A stretch of DNA of 64,000 nucleotides from Marinovum sp048263515 (lineage in GTDB: Bacteria; Pseudomonadota; Alphaproteobacteria; Rhodobacterales; Rhodobacteraceae), in the NCBI RefSeq assembly GCF_048263515.1, contig NZ_JBLXEC010000002.1:62001-126000 (forward strand), read 5' to 3'. A program made the position numbers and the translations under genes. The notes below the pieces were generated by a model. It worked only from the letters and a program-made list of their open reading frames with translations. It ran no database searches and had not been told where the DNA came from. Below, one piece after another: positions 24,754 to 33,497 of this stretch (position 1 is its first letter; the number at the start of each line of letters is the position of its first letter).

Positions 24754-26022
24754 ATGACGTCTGTCGATCTTGAAAGCCATTTTGCCGGGATGATGGGTCG
24801 CCTGTTGGGGCCGGAGTTTCCCGAGGAGATCGGGCTGGCGGTGTCCGGCGGTGGCGACAGCATGGCGCTGCTCACCCTGGCGCACAACTGGACGCATCGC
24901 TTCGGGGTGCAGCTGCGGGTGGTGACGGTGGACCATGGGCTGCGGCCCGAAAGCGGGGGTGAGGCCCGGATGGTGGCGCAGGAATGCGCGGCGCTGGGGC
25001 ATGATCATGACATTCTGACGTGGCAGGGCTGGGACGGGGGCGGCAACCTGCAGGAGGCGGCGAGGGCGGCGCGGCTGCGGCTCATTGATGCGTGGCGCGG
25101 CGAGCTGGGCCATGTGCTGATGGCGCATACCCTGGAGGACCAGGCCGAGACCGTGCTGATGCGGCTGGCGCGCGGCTCGGGGGTCGACGGGCTGGCGGGG
25201 ATGGCGGCGAGGCGGTTCGTGCCAGGCGAGGGCGCCGGTGGCGGCTTCTGGGTGGTGCGGCCGTTGCTCGAGGTGCGGCGGGAGGAACTGCGGCACTATT
25301 TGCGGGTGCTCAAGGGCAGTTGGGTCGAGGACCCGTCGAATTTTGATCAACGGTTTGACCGGGTGAAGATGCGGCAGGCGCTGGCGCTGTTGGCGCCGCT
25401 GGGGCTGGATGCGCCGGCGCTGGCGCAGACCGCGCAGCGGATGGGGCGGGCGCAACAGGCCTTGCGGGCAAGGGCTGTCGCGGCGGCAGAACGGGGCGTG
25501 CGGGAGGTCTGGGGCGATCTGCTGTTTGACCGGGATATGCTGGGCGGGCTCGAGGAGGAGACCCGGCTGCGGCTGCTGGCGGCGGGGCTGCAATATGTCT
25601 CTGGCCAGGCTTATCGTCCGCGGGCGCGCGCGCTGGAGGCGGCGGCGGAGCAGGTGCTGTCCGGCGGCAAGGCCAGCCTGCACGGCTGCCTGATGCGGGC
25701 CGAGCGGGCGGAGATCCGGATTTTTCGGGAGCATGCGGCGGTGGCCGAGGCCCGCGTGACGGCGGGCGCAGTCTGGGACGGACGGCTGCGGCTGTGTGGC
25801 GACGGGATCACCGGGCTGGCGGTCAGGGCGCTGGGGCCGAAGGGGGCGGCGCAGCTGCCGGAGCGGCCCGAGGGCCTGCCCTACCAGAGCCTGATCGCCC
25901 AGCCGGCGGTGTTTGACGGTGCCCGGCTGGTGGCTTTTGCACCGGCGGGTTTCGGGCCGGACCACGACATCCGGCCGGTGGCGGGGCGCCGGGGCTTTGC
26001 CGCATTCCTCGCGACACATTGA
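24754..26022 (+). CDS. tilS: tRNA(Ile)-lysidine synthetase TilS
   Basis: The 422-residue enzyme converts C34 of the CAU tRNA(Ile) anticodon to lysidine with ATP. The P-loop S-G-G-G-D-S-M lies near residue 31, with T-V-D-H-G-L-R-P-E, H-T-L-E-D-Q-A-E-T-V-L-M-R and the R-P-L-L-E-V-R segment following as in the family. The ATG at 24754 follows AAGGAGG. The ftsH gene comes immediately after, an arrangement widely shared in Rhodobacterales, where tilS normally follows cpoB. Here it is preceded by the accessory block and a family 3 repeat. Confidence 0.94.
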   Translation: MTSVDLESHFAGMMGRLLGPEFPEEIGLAVSGGGDSMALLTLAHNWTHRFGVQLRVVTVDHGLRPESGGEARMVAQECAALGHDHDILTWQGWDGGGNLQEAARAARLRLIDAWRGELGHVLMAHTLEDQAETVLMRLARGSGVDGLAGMAARRFVPGEGAGGGFWVVRPLLEVRREELRHYLRVLKGSWVEDPSNFDQRFDRVKMRQALALLAPLGLDAPALAQTAQRMGRAQQALRARAVAAAERGVREVWGDLLFDRDMLGGLEEETRLRLLAAGLQYVSGQAYRPRARALEAAAEQVLSGGKASLHGCLMRAERAEIRIFREHAAVAEARVTAGAVWDGRLRLCGDGITGLAVRALGPKGAAQLPERPEGLPYQSLIAQPAVFDGARLVAFAPAGFGPDHDIRPVAGRRGFAAFLATH

Positions 26023-26045
26023 ATGTGACGCACAAACCCCTATTT
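26018..26045 (+). promoter_or_regulatory. Sigma-32 (RpoH)-like promoter of ftsH
   Basis: ATTG at 26018-26021 and CCTATTT at 26039-26045 are separated by 17 bases. The alphaproteobacterial RpoH pattern is CTTG, 17-18 bases, CYTATNT, so only one base differs. The -35 part overlaps the tilS stop. The start of transcription would be near 26052, giving a leader of about 50 bases before ftsH, a standard heat-shock gene. Confidence 0.5.
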
Positions 26046-26101
26046 TTCACCACAAGGGCGCGCTATAGAGCGGGCCAAACCCAACCTTCGGGAGAACTTT
26101 C

Positions 26102-28015
<1,914 letters not shown>

Positions 28016-28041
28016 TCTGGCGGATGGTATGAGGAATGGGG

Positions 28042-28078
28042 AACCCCCGGGGCTGTTGGCCTCGGGGGTTTTTCTTTG
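28042..28078 (+). terminator. Rho-independent terminator of ftsH
   Basis: A 12-pair stem (28042-28053 with 28059-28070, one G-U pair) and a five-base loop are followed by TTTTCTTT. It starts 27 bases after the ftsH stop and should end the tilS/ftsH transcript. Confidence 0.9.
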
Positions 28079-28103
28079 CGTTGAGGGGTGTGTGCGCCGT
28101 CGC

Positions 28104-28336
28104 GCCCCGGACTTGATCCGGGGCCTCATGGTTTGCGTCCGGGCCAGTGGCTGGCCGAGAGGTCCGCGACGTCGGGGCTTGGGGTTGGGTGTGGCGCGAT
28201 ATTTGGCGGGAGTGCGGGTGTTGGCCGGGAGGTCCCGGATCAAGTCCGGGACGGCATGGGGCGGGGGGTTGGGTTCGGTGCGAGCCTCGCAGGGCGCGCT
28301 GGCGTTGGCTGGGAGGTCCCGGATCAGGTCCGGGAC
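28104..28336. repeat. Three family 1 palindromes in the ftsH-fhs gap
   Basis: The 28079-28480 gap holds no gene that I recognise. It carries three palindromes: GCCCCGGA/TCCGGGGC at 28104-28124, and GTCCCGGA/TCCGGGAC at 28232-28252 and 28316-28336, the latter two 84 bases apart and both within GGGAGGTCCCGGATCA-type contexts. The cluster resembles bacterial REP/BIME elements. The remaining sequence must include the fhs promoter. Confidence 0.7.
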
Positions 28337-28480
28337 GGCGAGCGCTGGGCGTCCGGTGCTACGCCTATTCGCCGCTAGCCCACACGCCCCCGCCGCAACC
28401 CGCAGCCAAAATGTCGGATTCACCTCGGGCAGCGGCGCTATGTCGCGCTATGCAGGGCCAAACCCATCTGGAGTGCGTCC

Positions 28481-30157
28481 ATGTCCTACAAATCCGACAT
28501 CGAAATCGCCCGCGAGGCCAACAAGAAGCCGATCCAGGAGATCGGTGCCAGGCTCGGCATCGGCTCGGAGCACCTGCTGCCCTTCGGCCATGACAAGGCC
28601 AAGGTCAGCCAGGAGTTCATCGACAGCGTTCAGGGCAACAAGACCGGCAAGCTGATCCTCGTCACTGCGATCAACCCGACCCCGGCCGGCGAGGGCAAGA
28701 CGACGACCACCGTGGGCCTCGGCGACGGGCTCAACCGGATCGGCAAGAAGGCGGCGATCTGCATACGCGAGGCCTCGCTCGGGCCGAACTTCGGGATGAA
28801 GGGCGGGGCGGCCGGTGGCGGCTATGCCCAGGTGGTGCCGATGGAGGACATGAACCTGCATTTCACCGGCGATTTCCACGCCATCACCACCGCCCACAAC
28901 CTGCTGTCAGCGATGATTGACAACCACATCTACTGGGGCAACGAGCTGGAAATCGACCCGCGCCGGGTGGTCTGGCGCCGGGTGATGGACATGAACGACC
29001 GGGCGCTGCGCGATGTGGTGACCTCGCTCGGCGGCGTCGCCAACGGCTTTCCGCGCCAGACCGGGTTCGACATCACCGTGGCCTCCGAAGTGATGGCGAT
29101 CCTCTGCCTTGCCACCTCGCTGCAGGACCTCGAGCGGCGGCTGGGCGATATCATCGTGGCCTATACCCGCGACCGTCAGCCGATCACCTGCCGCGACATC
29201 AAGGCCGACGGCGCGATGACCGTGCTCTTGAAGGACGCGATGCAGCCCAACCTGGTGCAGACGCTGGAAAACAACCCGGCCTTTGTCCACGGCGGCCCCT
29301 TTGCCAACATCGCCCATGGCTGCAACTCGGTCATGGCGACCTCGACCGCGCTCAAGGTGGCGGATTACGTGGTGACCGAAGCGGGCTTTGGCGCCGATCT
29401 GGGCGCCGAGAAGTTCATGAACATCAAGTGCCGCAAGGCCGGCCTCGCGCCCGATTGCGTGGTGCTGGTGGCGACCTGCCGGGCGATGAAGATGAACGGC
29501 GGTGTGGCCAAGGCCGATCTGGGCCAGGAAAACGTGGCGGCGATCAAGAAGGGCTGCCCCAACCTCGGCCGCCACATCCAGAACGTGAAGAGCTTCGGCG
29601 TGCCGGTGGTGGTGGCGATCAACCATTTCGTCACCGACACCGAGGCCGAGGTGCAGGCGGTCAAGGACTACGTGGTCAGCCAGGGCTCCGAGGCGATCCT
29701 CTGCCAGCACTGGGCCAAGGGGTCTGAAGGCACCGAGGCGCTGGCCACCCGGGTGGCGCAGATCGCCGATGCCGGTATGTCGCAATTTGCGCCGCTCTAT
29801 CGCGACGAAATGCCGCTGTTCGAGAAGATTGAGACCATCGCCAAGTCGATCTACCGCGCCGACGAGGTGCTGGCCGACGCCAAGATCCGCAACCAGCTGC
29901 GCGAGTGGGAAGATGCGGGCTACGGCGATCTGCCGGTCTGCATGGCCAAGACGCAATACAGCTTCTCGACCGACCCGAACCTGCGCGGCGCGCCCACCGG
30001 CCACTCGGTTCCGGTGCGCGAAGTGCGGCTTGCGGCGGGGGCAGGGTTCGTCGTGGTAATCTGCGGCGAGATCATGACCATGCCGGGCCTGCCGTCGAAA
30101 CCGGCCTCGGAAAATATCCGTCTGAACGAGGGTGGCCAGATCGAAGGATTGTTCTAA
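28481..30157 (+). CDS. fhs: Formate--tetrahydrofolate ligase
   Basis: The 558-residue enzyme makes 10-formyl-tetrahydrofolate from formate, THF and ATP. The ATP site TPAGEGKTTTTVGL (about 64-77) and the segments E-A-S-L-G-P-N-F-G-M-K-G-G-A-A-G-G-G and F-A-N-I-A-H-G-C-N-S are intact. GGAG lies eight bases before the ATG. With folD just downstream it forms a formate-to-methylene-THF route, often used in this group for C1 units from demethylation or glycine metabolism. Confidence 0.97.
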   Translation: MSYKSDIEIAREANKKPIQEIGARLGIGSEHLLPFGHDKAKVSQEFIDSVQGNKTGKLILVTAINPTPAGEGKTTTTVGLGDGLNRIGKKAAICIREASLGPNFGMKGGAAGGGYAQVVPMEDMNLHFTGDFHAITTAHNLLSAMIDNHIYWGNELEIDPRRVVWRRVMDMNDRALRDVVTSLGGVANGFPRQTGFDITVASEVMAILCLATSLQDLERRLGDIIVAYTRDRQPITCRDIKADGAMTVLLKDAMQPNLVQTLENNPAFVHGGPFANIAHGCNSVMATSTALKVADYVVTEAGFGADLGAEKFMNIKCRKAGLAPDCVVLVATCRAMKMNGGVAKADLGQENVAAIKKGCPNLGRHIQNVKSFGVPVVVAINHFVTDTEAEVQAVKDYVVSQGSEAILCQHWAKGSEGTEALATRVAQIADAGMSQFAPLYRDEMPLFEKIETIAKSIYRADEVLADAKIRNQLREWEDAGYGDLPVCMAKTQYSFSTDPNLRGAPTGHSVPVREVRLAAGAGFVVVICGEIMTMPGLPSKPASENIRLNEGGQIEGLF

Positions 30158-30250
30158 AAGGGGGGCGGGCCGGGGCGGGCCTTGCGCCCACCTCGGCCCG
30201 GTCGTCGCCTGCCTCCGGCGGGGATATTTCACAACCGGAGAAGGACAGGC

Positions 30251-30562
30251 ATGCGCAGGACCCCCGACAAGATCGACACAATGGCAGAGCTGCGCGCGAC
30301 GATCGACGAGATCGACCGCGAGCTCATCGCGCTCCATACCGAGCGGGTGCGCTACATCGACCGCGCGCCGGCGCTGAAGGCCCAGGTGGGGATTGCCGCC
30401 CGCGCGCCATCCAGAGTGGCGGATGTGCTGGCCAAGGTGCGGGGCGAGGCCGAGGCCAAGGGGTTCGACGGCGATCTCGCCGAGGCGATGTGGGCACTGT
30501 TGATCGACGCGATGATCGCCCGCGAAGAACAGGTGATGGGCACCGAAGGAGCAGACGGATGA
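30251..30562 (+). CDS. AroQ-class chorismate mutase
   Basis: The 103-residue all-helical protein has the chorismate mutase type II pattern: M-A-E-L-R-A-T-I-D-E-I-D-R-E-L at the start, R-x-x-Y-I-D-R-A-P-x-L-K in the second part of helix one, and R-V-A-D-V-L in helix two. It converts chorismate to prephenate; a pyruvate-lyase side activity cannot be excluded for this subclass. GGAGAAGGA precedes the ATG. The stop overlaps the folD start (ATGA), embedding an aromatic amino-acid gene inside the folate C1 pair. Confidence 0.85.
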   Translation: MRRTPDKIDTMAELRATIDEIDRELIALHTERVRYIDRAPALKAQVGIAARAPSRVADVLAKVRGEAEAKGFDGDLAEAMWALLIDAMIAREEQVMGTEGADG

Positions 30563-31461
30563 CGGCGCAGGTAATCGACGGCAAGGGCTTTGCCGCCAGG
30601 ATCAGGGGCGAGGTGGCCGGGCATGTGGCGCGGCTGAAGGCCGATCACGGCATCACCCCCGGCCTTGCGGTGGTGCTGGTGGGCGAGGACCCGGCGAGCC
30701 AGGTCTACGTCCGCTCCAAAGGCAAGCAGACCGTCGAGGTCGGCATGAACTCCTGGGAGCACAAGCGCGATGCCTCGATCTCTCAGGAAGAGCTTCTGGC
30801 GCTGGTCGAACAGCTCAACACCGACCCGGCGGTGCATGGCATCTTGGTGCAGCTGCCGCTGCCCGATCATCTGGACGAGGATCTGGTGATCAATGCCATC
30901 GACCCGGCCAAGGATGTCGACGGCTTCCACATCTCCAACGTCGGGCTGCTGGGCACGGGGCAGGAGAGCATGGTGCCCTGCACGCCGCTGGGCTGCCTGA
31001 TGATGCTGCGGGACCATCACGGCTCGCTCTCGGGGCTCAACGCCGTGGTGGTGGGCCGCTCCAATATCGTCGGCAAGCCGATGGCGCAGTTGCTGCTGGG
31101 CGACAGCTGCACCGTGACCATCGCGCACAGCCGCACCAGGGACATCCAGGAGGTCACCCGGCGGGCCGATATCGTCGTCGCCGCCGTCGGCCGGCCCGAA
31201 ATGGTCACCGGCGACTGGATCAAGCCCGGCGCGACGGTGATCGACGTCGGCATCAACCGCATCGATGCGCCCGAGAAGGGCGAAGGAAAGACCCGGCTGG
31301 TCGGCGATTGCCATTACGACAGCTGTGCCGAGGTGGCGGGTGCGATTACCCCGGTACCGGGCGGCGTCGGTCCGATGACCATCGCCTGCCTGCTGGCCAA
31401 CACGCTGACCGCCTGCTGCCGTGCCAACGGCATCGCCGCGCCGGAGGGTCTGACCGCCTGA
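30559..31461 (+). CDS. folD: Methylene-THF dehydrogenase / methenyl-THF cyclohydrolase FolD
   Basis: The 300-residue bifunctional enzyme interconverts 10-formyl-, methenyl- and methylene-THF with NADP. The catalytic Y-V-R-S-K-G-K segment, V-Q-L-P-L-P, D-V-D-G-F-H, V-V-G-R-S-N-I-V-G-K-P and P-V-P-G-G-V-G-P-M-T-I motifs are all visible. It acts directly after Fhs. The start is coupled to the chorismate mutase stop by four overlapping bases. Confidence 0.96.
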   Translation: MTAQVIDGKGFAARIRGEVAGHVARLKADHGITPGLAVVLVGEDPASQVYVRSKGKQTVEVGMNSWEHKRDASISQEELLALVEQLNTDPAVHGILVQLPLPDHLDEDLVINAIDPAKDVDGFHISNVGLLGTGQESMVPCTPLGCLMMLRDHHGSLSGLNAVVVGRSNIVGKPMAQLLLGDSCTVTIAHSRTRDIQEVTRRADIVVAAVGRPEMVTGDWIKPGATVIDVGINRIDAPEKGEGKTRLVGDCHYDSCAEVAGAITPVPGGVGPMTIACLLANTLTACCRANGIAAPEGLTA

Positions 31462-31467
31462 GCGGCG

Positions 31468-31887
31468 CTACACAGGCACCATGGTGCCCTGCAGGGCGGC
31501 GATCTCGGTCTCGCGGTCGCCGTCCAGCGCCAGCACCGTGGCGCGCACCACCACCAGCCTGCGGCCGGGCTTGAGCACCTCGCCCACCGCCCGCAGGCTC
31601 TGGCCGCGCGCCGGGGCCAGCAGGTTGATCTTGATCTCCGCCGTCAGCACCTCGGCCCCCTCGGCCATCAGCGATAGCGCGGCATAGCCAGCGGCGGTAT
31701 CCCCCAGCGCAAAGGTCAGCCCGGCATGGCCGAAGCCGTGCTGCTGCAGTACCCCCGGACCGATCGGCGCAGTGATCTCGACCCGCCCCGGGGCGATCGC
31801 GGACAGCTTGGCGCCGAAGGTCGTCATCAGGCTCTGGCGGGCAAAACTTTCCCTTAGGTCAGCCAACTTTTGGCGGGACAAATCCAT
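31468..31887 (-). CDS. PaaI family hotdog-fold thioesterase
   Basis: The 139-residue product is a single hotdog domain with the helix-cap signature G-V-L-Q-Q-H-G-F-G-H-A-G-L-T-F-A-L-G-D-T-A-A-G-Y-A (written here with the catalytic-region Asp late in the helix). Such enzymes hydrolyse aryl- or acyl-CoA thioesters. It converges on folD with six bases between stops and diverges from the LytTR gene. Its start codon overlaps the first of two CCATCGTTAT direct repeats. Confidence 0.85.
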   Translation of the reverse strand: MDLSRQKLADLRESFARQSLMTTFGAKLSAIAPGRVEITAPIGPGVLQQHGFGHAGLTFALGDTAAGYAALSLMAEGAEVLTAEIKINLLAPARGQSLRAVGEVLKPGRRLVVVRATVLALDGDRETEIAALQGTMVPV

Positions 31888-31911
31888 CGTTATACCTTAG
31901 CCCATCGTTAT
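31884..31911. promoter_or_regulatory. Two direct CCATCGTTAT repeats, 18 bases apart
   Basis: The ten-base sequence occurs at 31884-31893 and 31902-31911 in the divergent region between the thioesterase and LytTR genes. LytTR regulators bind paired direct repeats with a central GTT, so this could be an autoregulatory site, although the spacing is shorter than the usual 21-22 bases. Confidence 0.3.
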
Positions 31912-31988
31912 TGCGCATCCCGGAGAGAGCCCGAGGATGCCGGACCAGCAAGTAATTTGTAAACAGTCGGACCACGCATTATTCAACG

Positions 31989-32813
31989 ATGTTGAAAGAA
32001 GACCCTGACCATTCCGATAATCACGGTGATCAGACTGTAATGGCGGCGATAATCCAACGGGTACAAGGCCTGCGCGACTCGCGCATTGCGCTGGCGGTTT
32101 TCTTTGGCCTGTCGGCCGTGGCCGTGACCGCGCAACCCTTTGGAACCTATGGCCAACTCGAATTCGGCATGCGGGTCGTCTTCTGGTCGGTGCTGATCGG
32201 CATTTCGATCGTCTGCGGCGCGGTTTTCGACGAGATTTCCTATCGTATCGTCAAACCGCTGGTGCCTTGGCGCGCGGCGCTGGTGGCCTCGGTCCTGATG
32301 ACGCTGACCTTTGCGCCGCTGGTCTATCTCTGGTCCGGGGTGATGGCGCTTCTGGGCGCCGGGCTCGACCCGAAGCTCTGGTCGATCATGATCAACACCT
32401 TCGTGCCGACGCTGACGGTCTATTCGGTGATCCACCTGCTGCGCCCCTACCTGAGCGATGCGCCGGTGACCGAAGAAGAGGCCGAAGAGACCGAACCGCA
32501 GCCGCGGCTCTTCAACCGGCTGGCTTGGTCCGAGGCCAAGGTCTACCGGCTCTCGGCCAATGATCACCTGACCGAAGTGGCGACAGATCGCGGGGTCGAG
32601 CAGATCCGCATGCGTTTTGCCGATGCGGTCGAGGAAATGGACCCGGTGCCGGGCTGTCACGTCCACCGTTCGCATTGGGTCCCGCTCGAGGCAGTGGACG
32701 CTGTGCAGCGCCGCAGCGGCAAGCTGATGGTGCAGCTGGTCAATGGCGACGAGCTGCCGGTCAGCCGGACCTATCGCCCGCGCCTGGAAGAGGCCCGGCC
32801 GGACCTGTTCTGA
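31989..32813 (+). CDS. Membrane-bound LytTR DNA-binding regulator
   Basis: The 274-residue product has about four hydrophobic segments (residues 33-50, 63-80, 98-123 and 133-152), an acidic linker, and a C-terminal LytTR domain (about 175-268) with L-S-A-N-D-H-L-T-E-V, C-H-V-H-R-S-H-W-V and G-D-E-L-P-V-S-R-T-Y. One-component membrane LytTR proteins control genes in response to unknown membrane signals. The ATG at 31989 has no good ribosome site; the ATG at 32040 is an alternative. Its last 43 bases overlap the 3' end of pdeM on the other strand. Confidence 0.85.
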   Translation: MLKEDPDHSDNHGDQTVMAAIIQRVQGLRDSRIALAVFFGLSAVAVTAQPFGTYGQLEFGMRVVFWSVLIGISIVCGAVFDEISYRIVKPLVPWRAALVASVLMTLTFAPLVYLWSGVMALLGAGLDPKLWSIMINTFVPTLTVYSVIHLLRPYLSDAPVTEEEAEETEPQPRLFNRLAWSEAKVYRLSANDHLTEVATDRGVEQIRMRFADAVEEMDPVPGCHVHRSHWVPLEAVDAVQRRSGKLMVQLVNGDELPVSRTYRPRLEEARPDLF

Positions 32814-33457
32814 CGCATCGGCACCGCCAGCGCCCGCGCGCCGGTCAGGATCGCCAGCGCATTCGGCGCCATCAGCCGGTCGAGCGCCGGATCGTCGCAG
32901 CGCAACCCCCCGGTATAGGTGCCGAAGGCCGGCAGGATCAGTCGCGTCGCATCCACCAGGAAACAGGCCCGAGACGCCGCGCGCAGCCGCAGCTTGGGGT
33001 GATAATGCCCCGAGACCTCGCCCGGCGCGTCGTCGCTGGCGATATGCCGGAAGGTCAGGCCCTCAAGCCGGAACTGCGCCAGATGATCGCCAGCCAGCGC
33101 CACCGGCCCCGGATCATGGTTGCCCTCGATCCAGATCCAGCGCCGCCCGGCCTGTAGCCGGGTGATCCAGTCCAGCGCCGCCTCGGGCAGCGCCTCGAAG
33201 GCCTGCAGATCGTCGAAACTGTCGCCAAGGCAGATCACCGTCGTGGCCCCGGTCGCCTCCACCTCGGCCTCGAGCCGCGAAAGCGTGTCCTCGACGTCAT
33301 ACGGCGGCAGCTGCGCGCCATTGCGCCGCGCCTGCCGCGCCGATTTGCCGAGATGCAGGTCAGAGACGCAGAGCAGCCCGGCCTCGGGCCAGTGCAGCGC
33401 GCCGGAGGGCCGCGCCACCAGCGCCGCGCCGGCAAAGGAGAAAGCGTAGGTGTTCAT
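32771..33457 (-). CDS. pdeM: Ligase-associated DNA damage response phosphoesterase PdeM
   Basis: The 228-residue calcineurin-like metallophosphoesterase carries V-S-D-L-H-L-G-K, L-G-D-S-F-D-D, E-G-N-H-D and S-G-H-Y-H-P, the five metal-binding blocks. It follows the Lhr-type helicase gene by 40 bases, as in the known set of helicase, exonuclease, ligase and phosphoesterase; the latter two partners are absent here. The ATG at 33457 is chosen because homology begins there. The C-terminal 14 residues (R/S-rich) are encoded opposite the LytTR gene. Confidence 0.87.
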   Translation of the reverse strand: MNTYAFSFAGAALVARPSGALHWPEAGLLCVSDLHLGKSARQARRNGAQLPPYDVEDTLSRLEAEVEATGATTVICLGDSFDDLQAFEALPEAALDWITRLQAGRRWIWIEGNHDPGPVALAGDHLAQFRLEGLTFRHIASDDAPGEVSGHYHPKLRLRAASRACFLVDATRLILPAFGTYTGGLRCDDPALDRLMAPNALAILTGARALAVPMRQNRSGRASSRRGR

Positions 33458-33497
33458 GCTCTGTTCATTGCCGCAAGCCGCGCCCGAGCGCAAGCGG

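Noticed and set aside
28104..28336. CRISPR-like array
   Set aside because: Only three short palindromes with unequal spacing and no cas genes; they fit a REP family instead.
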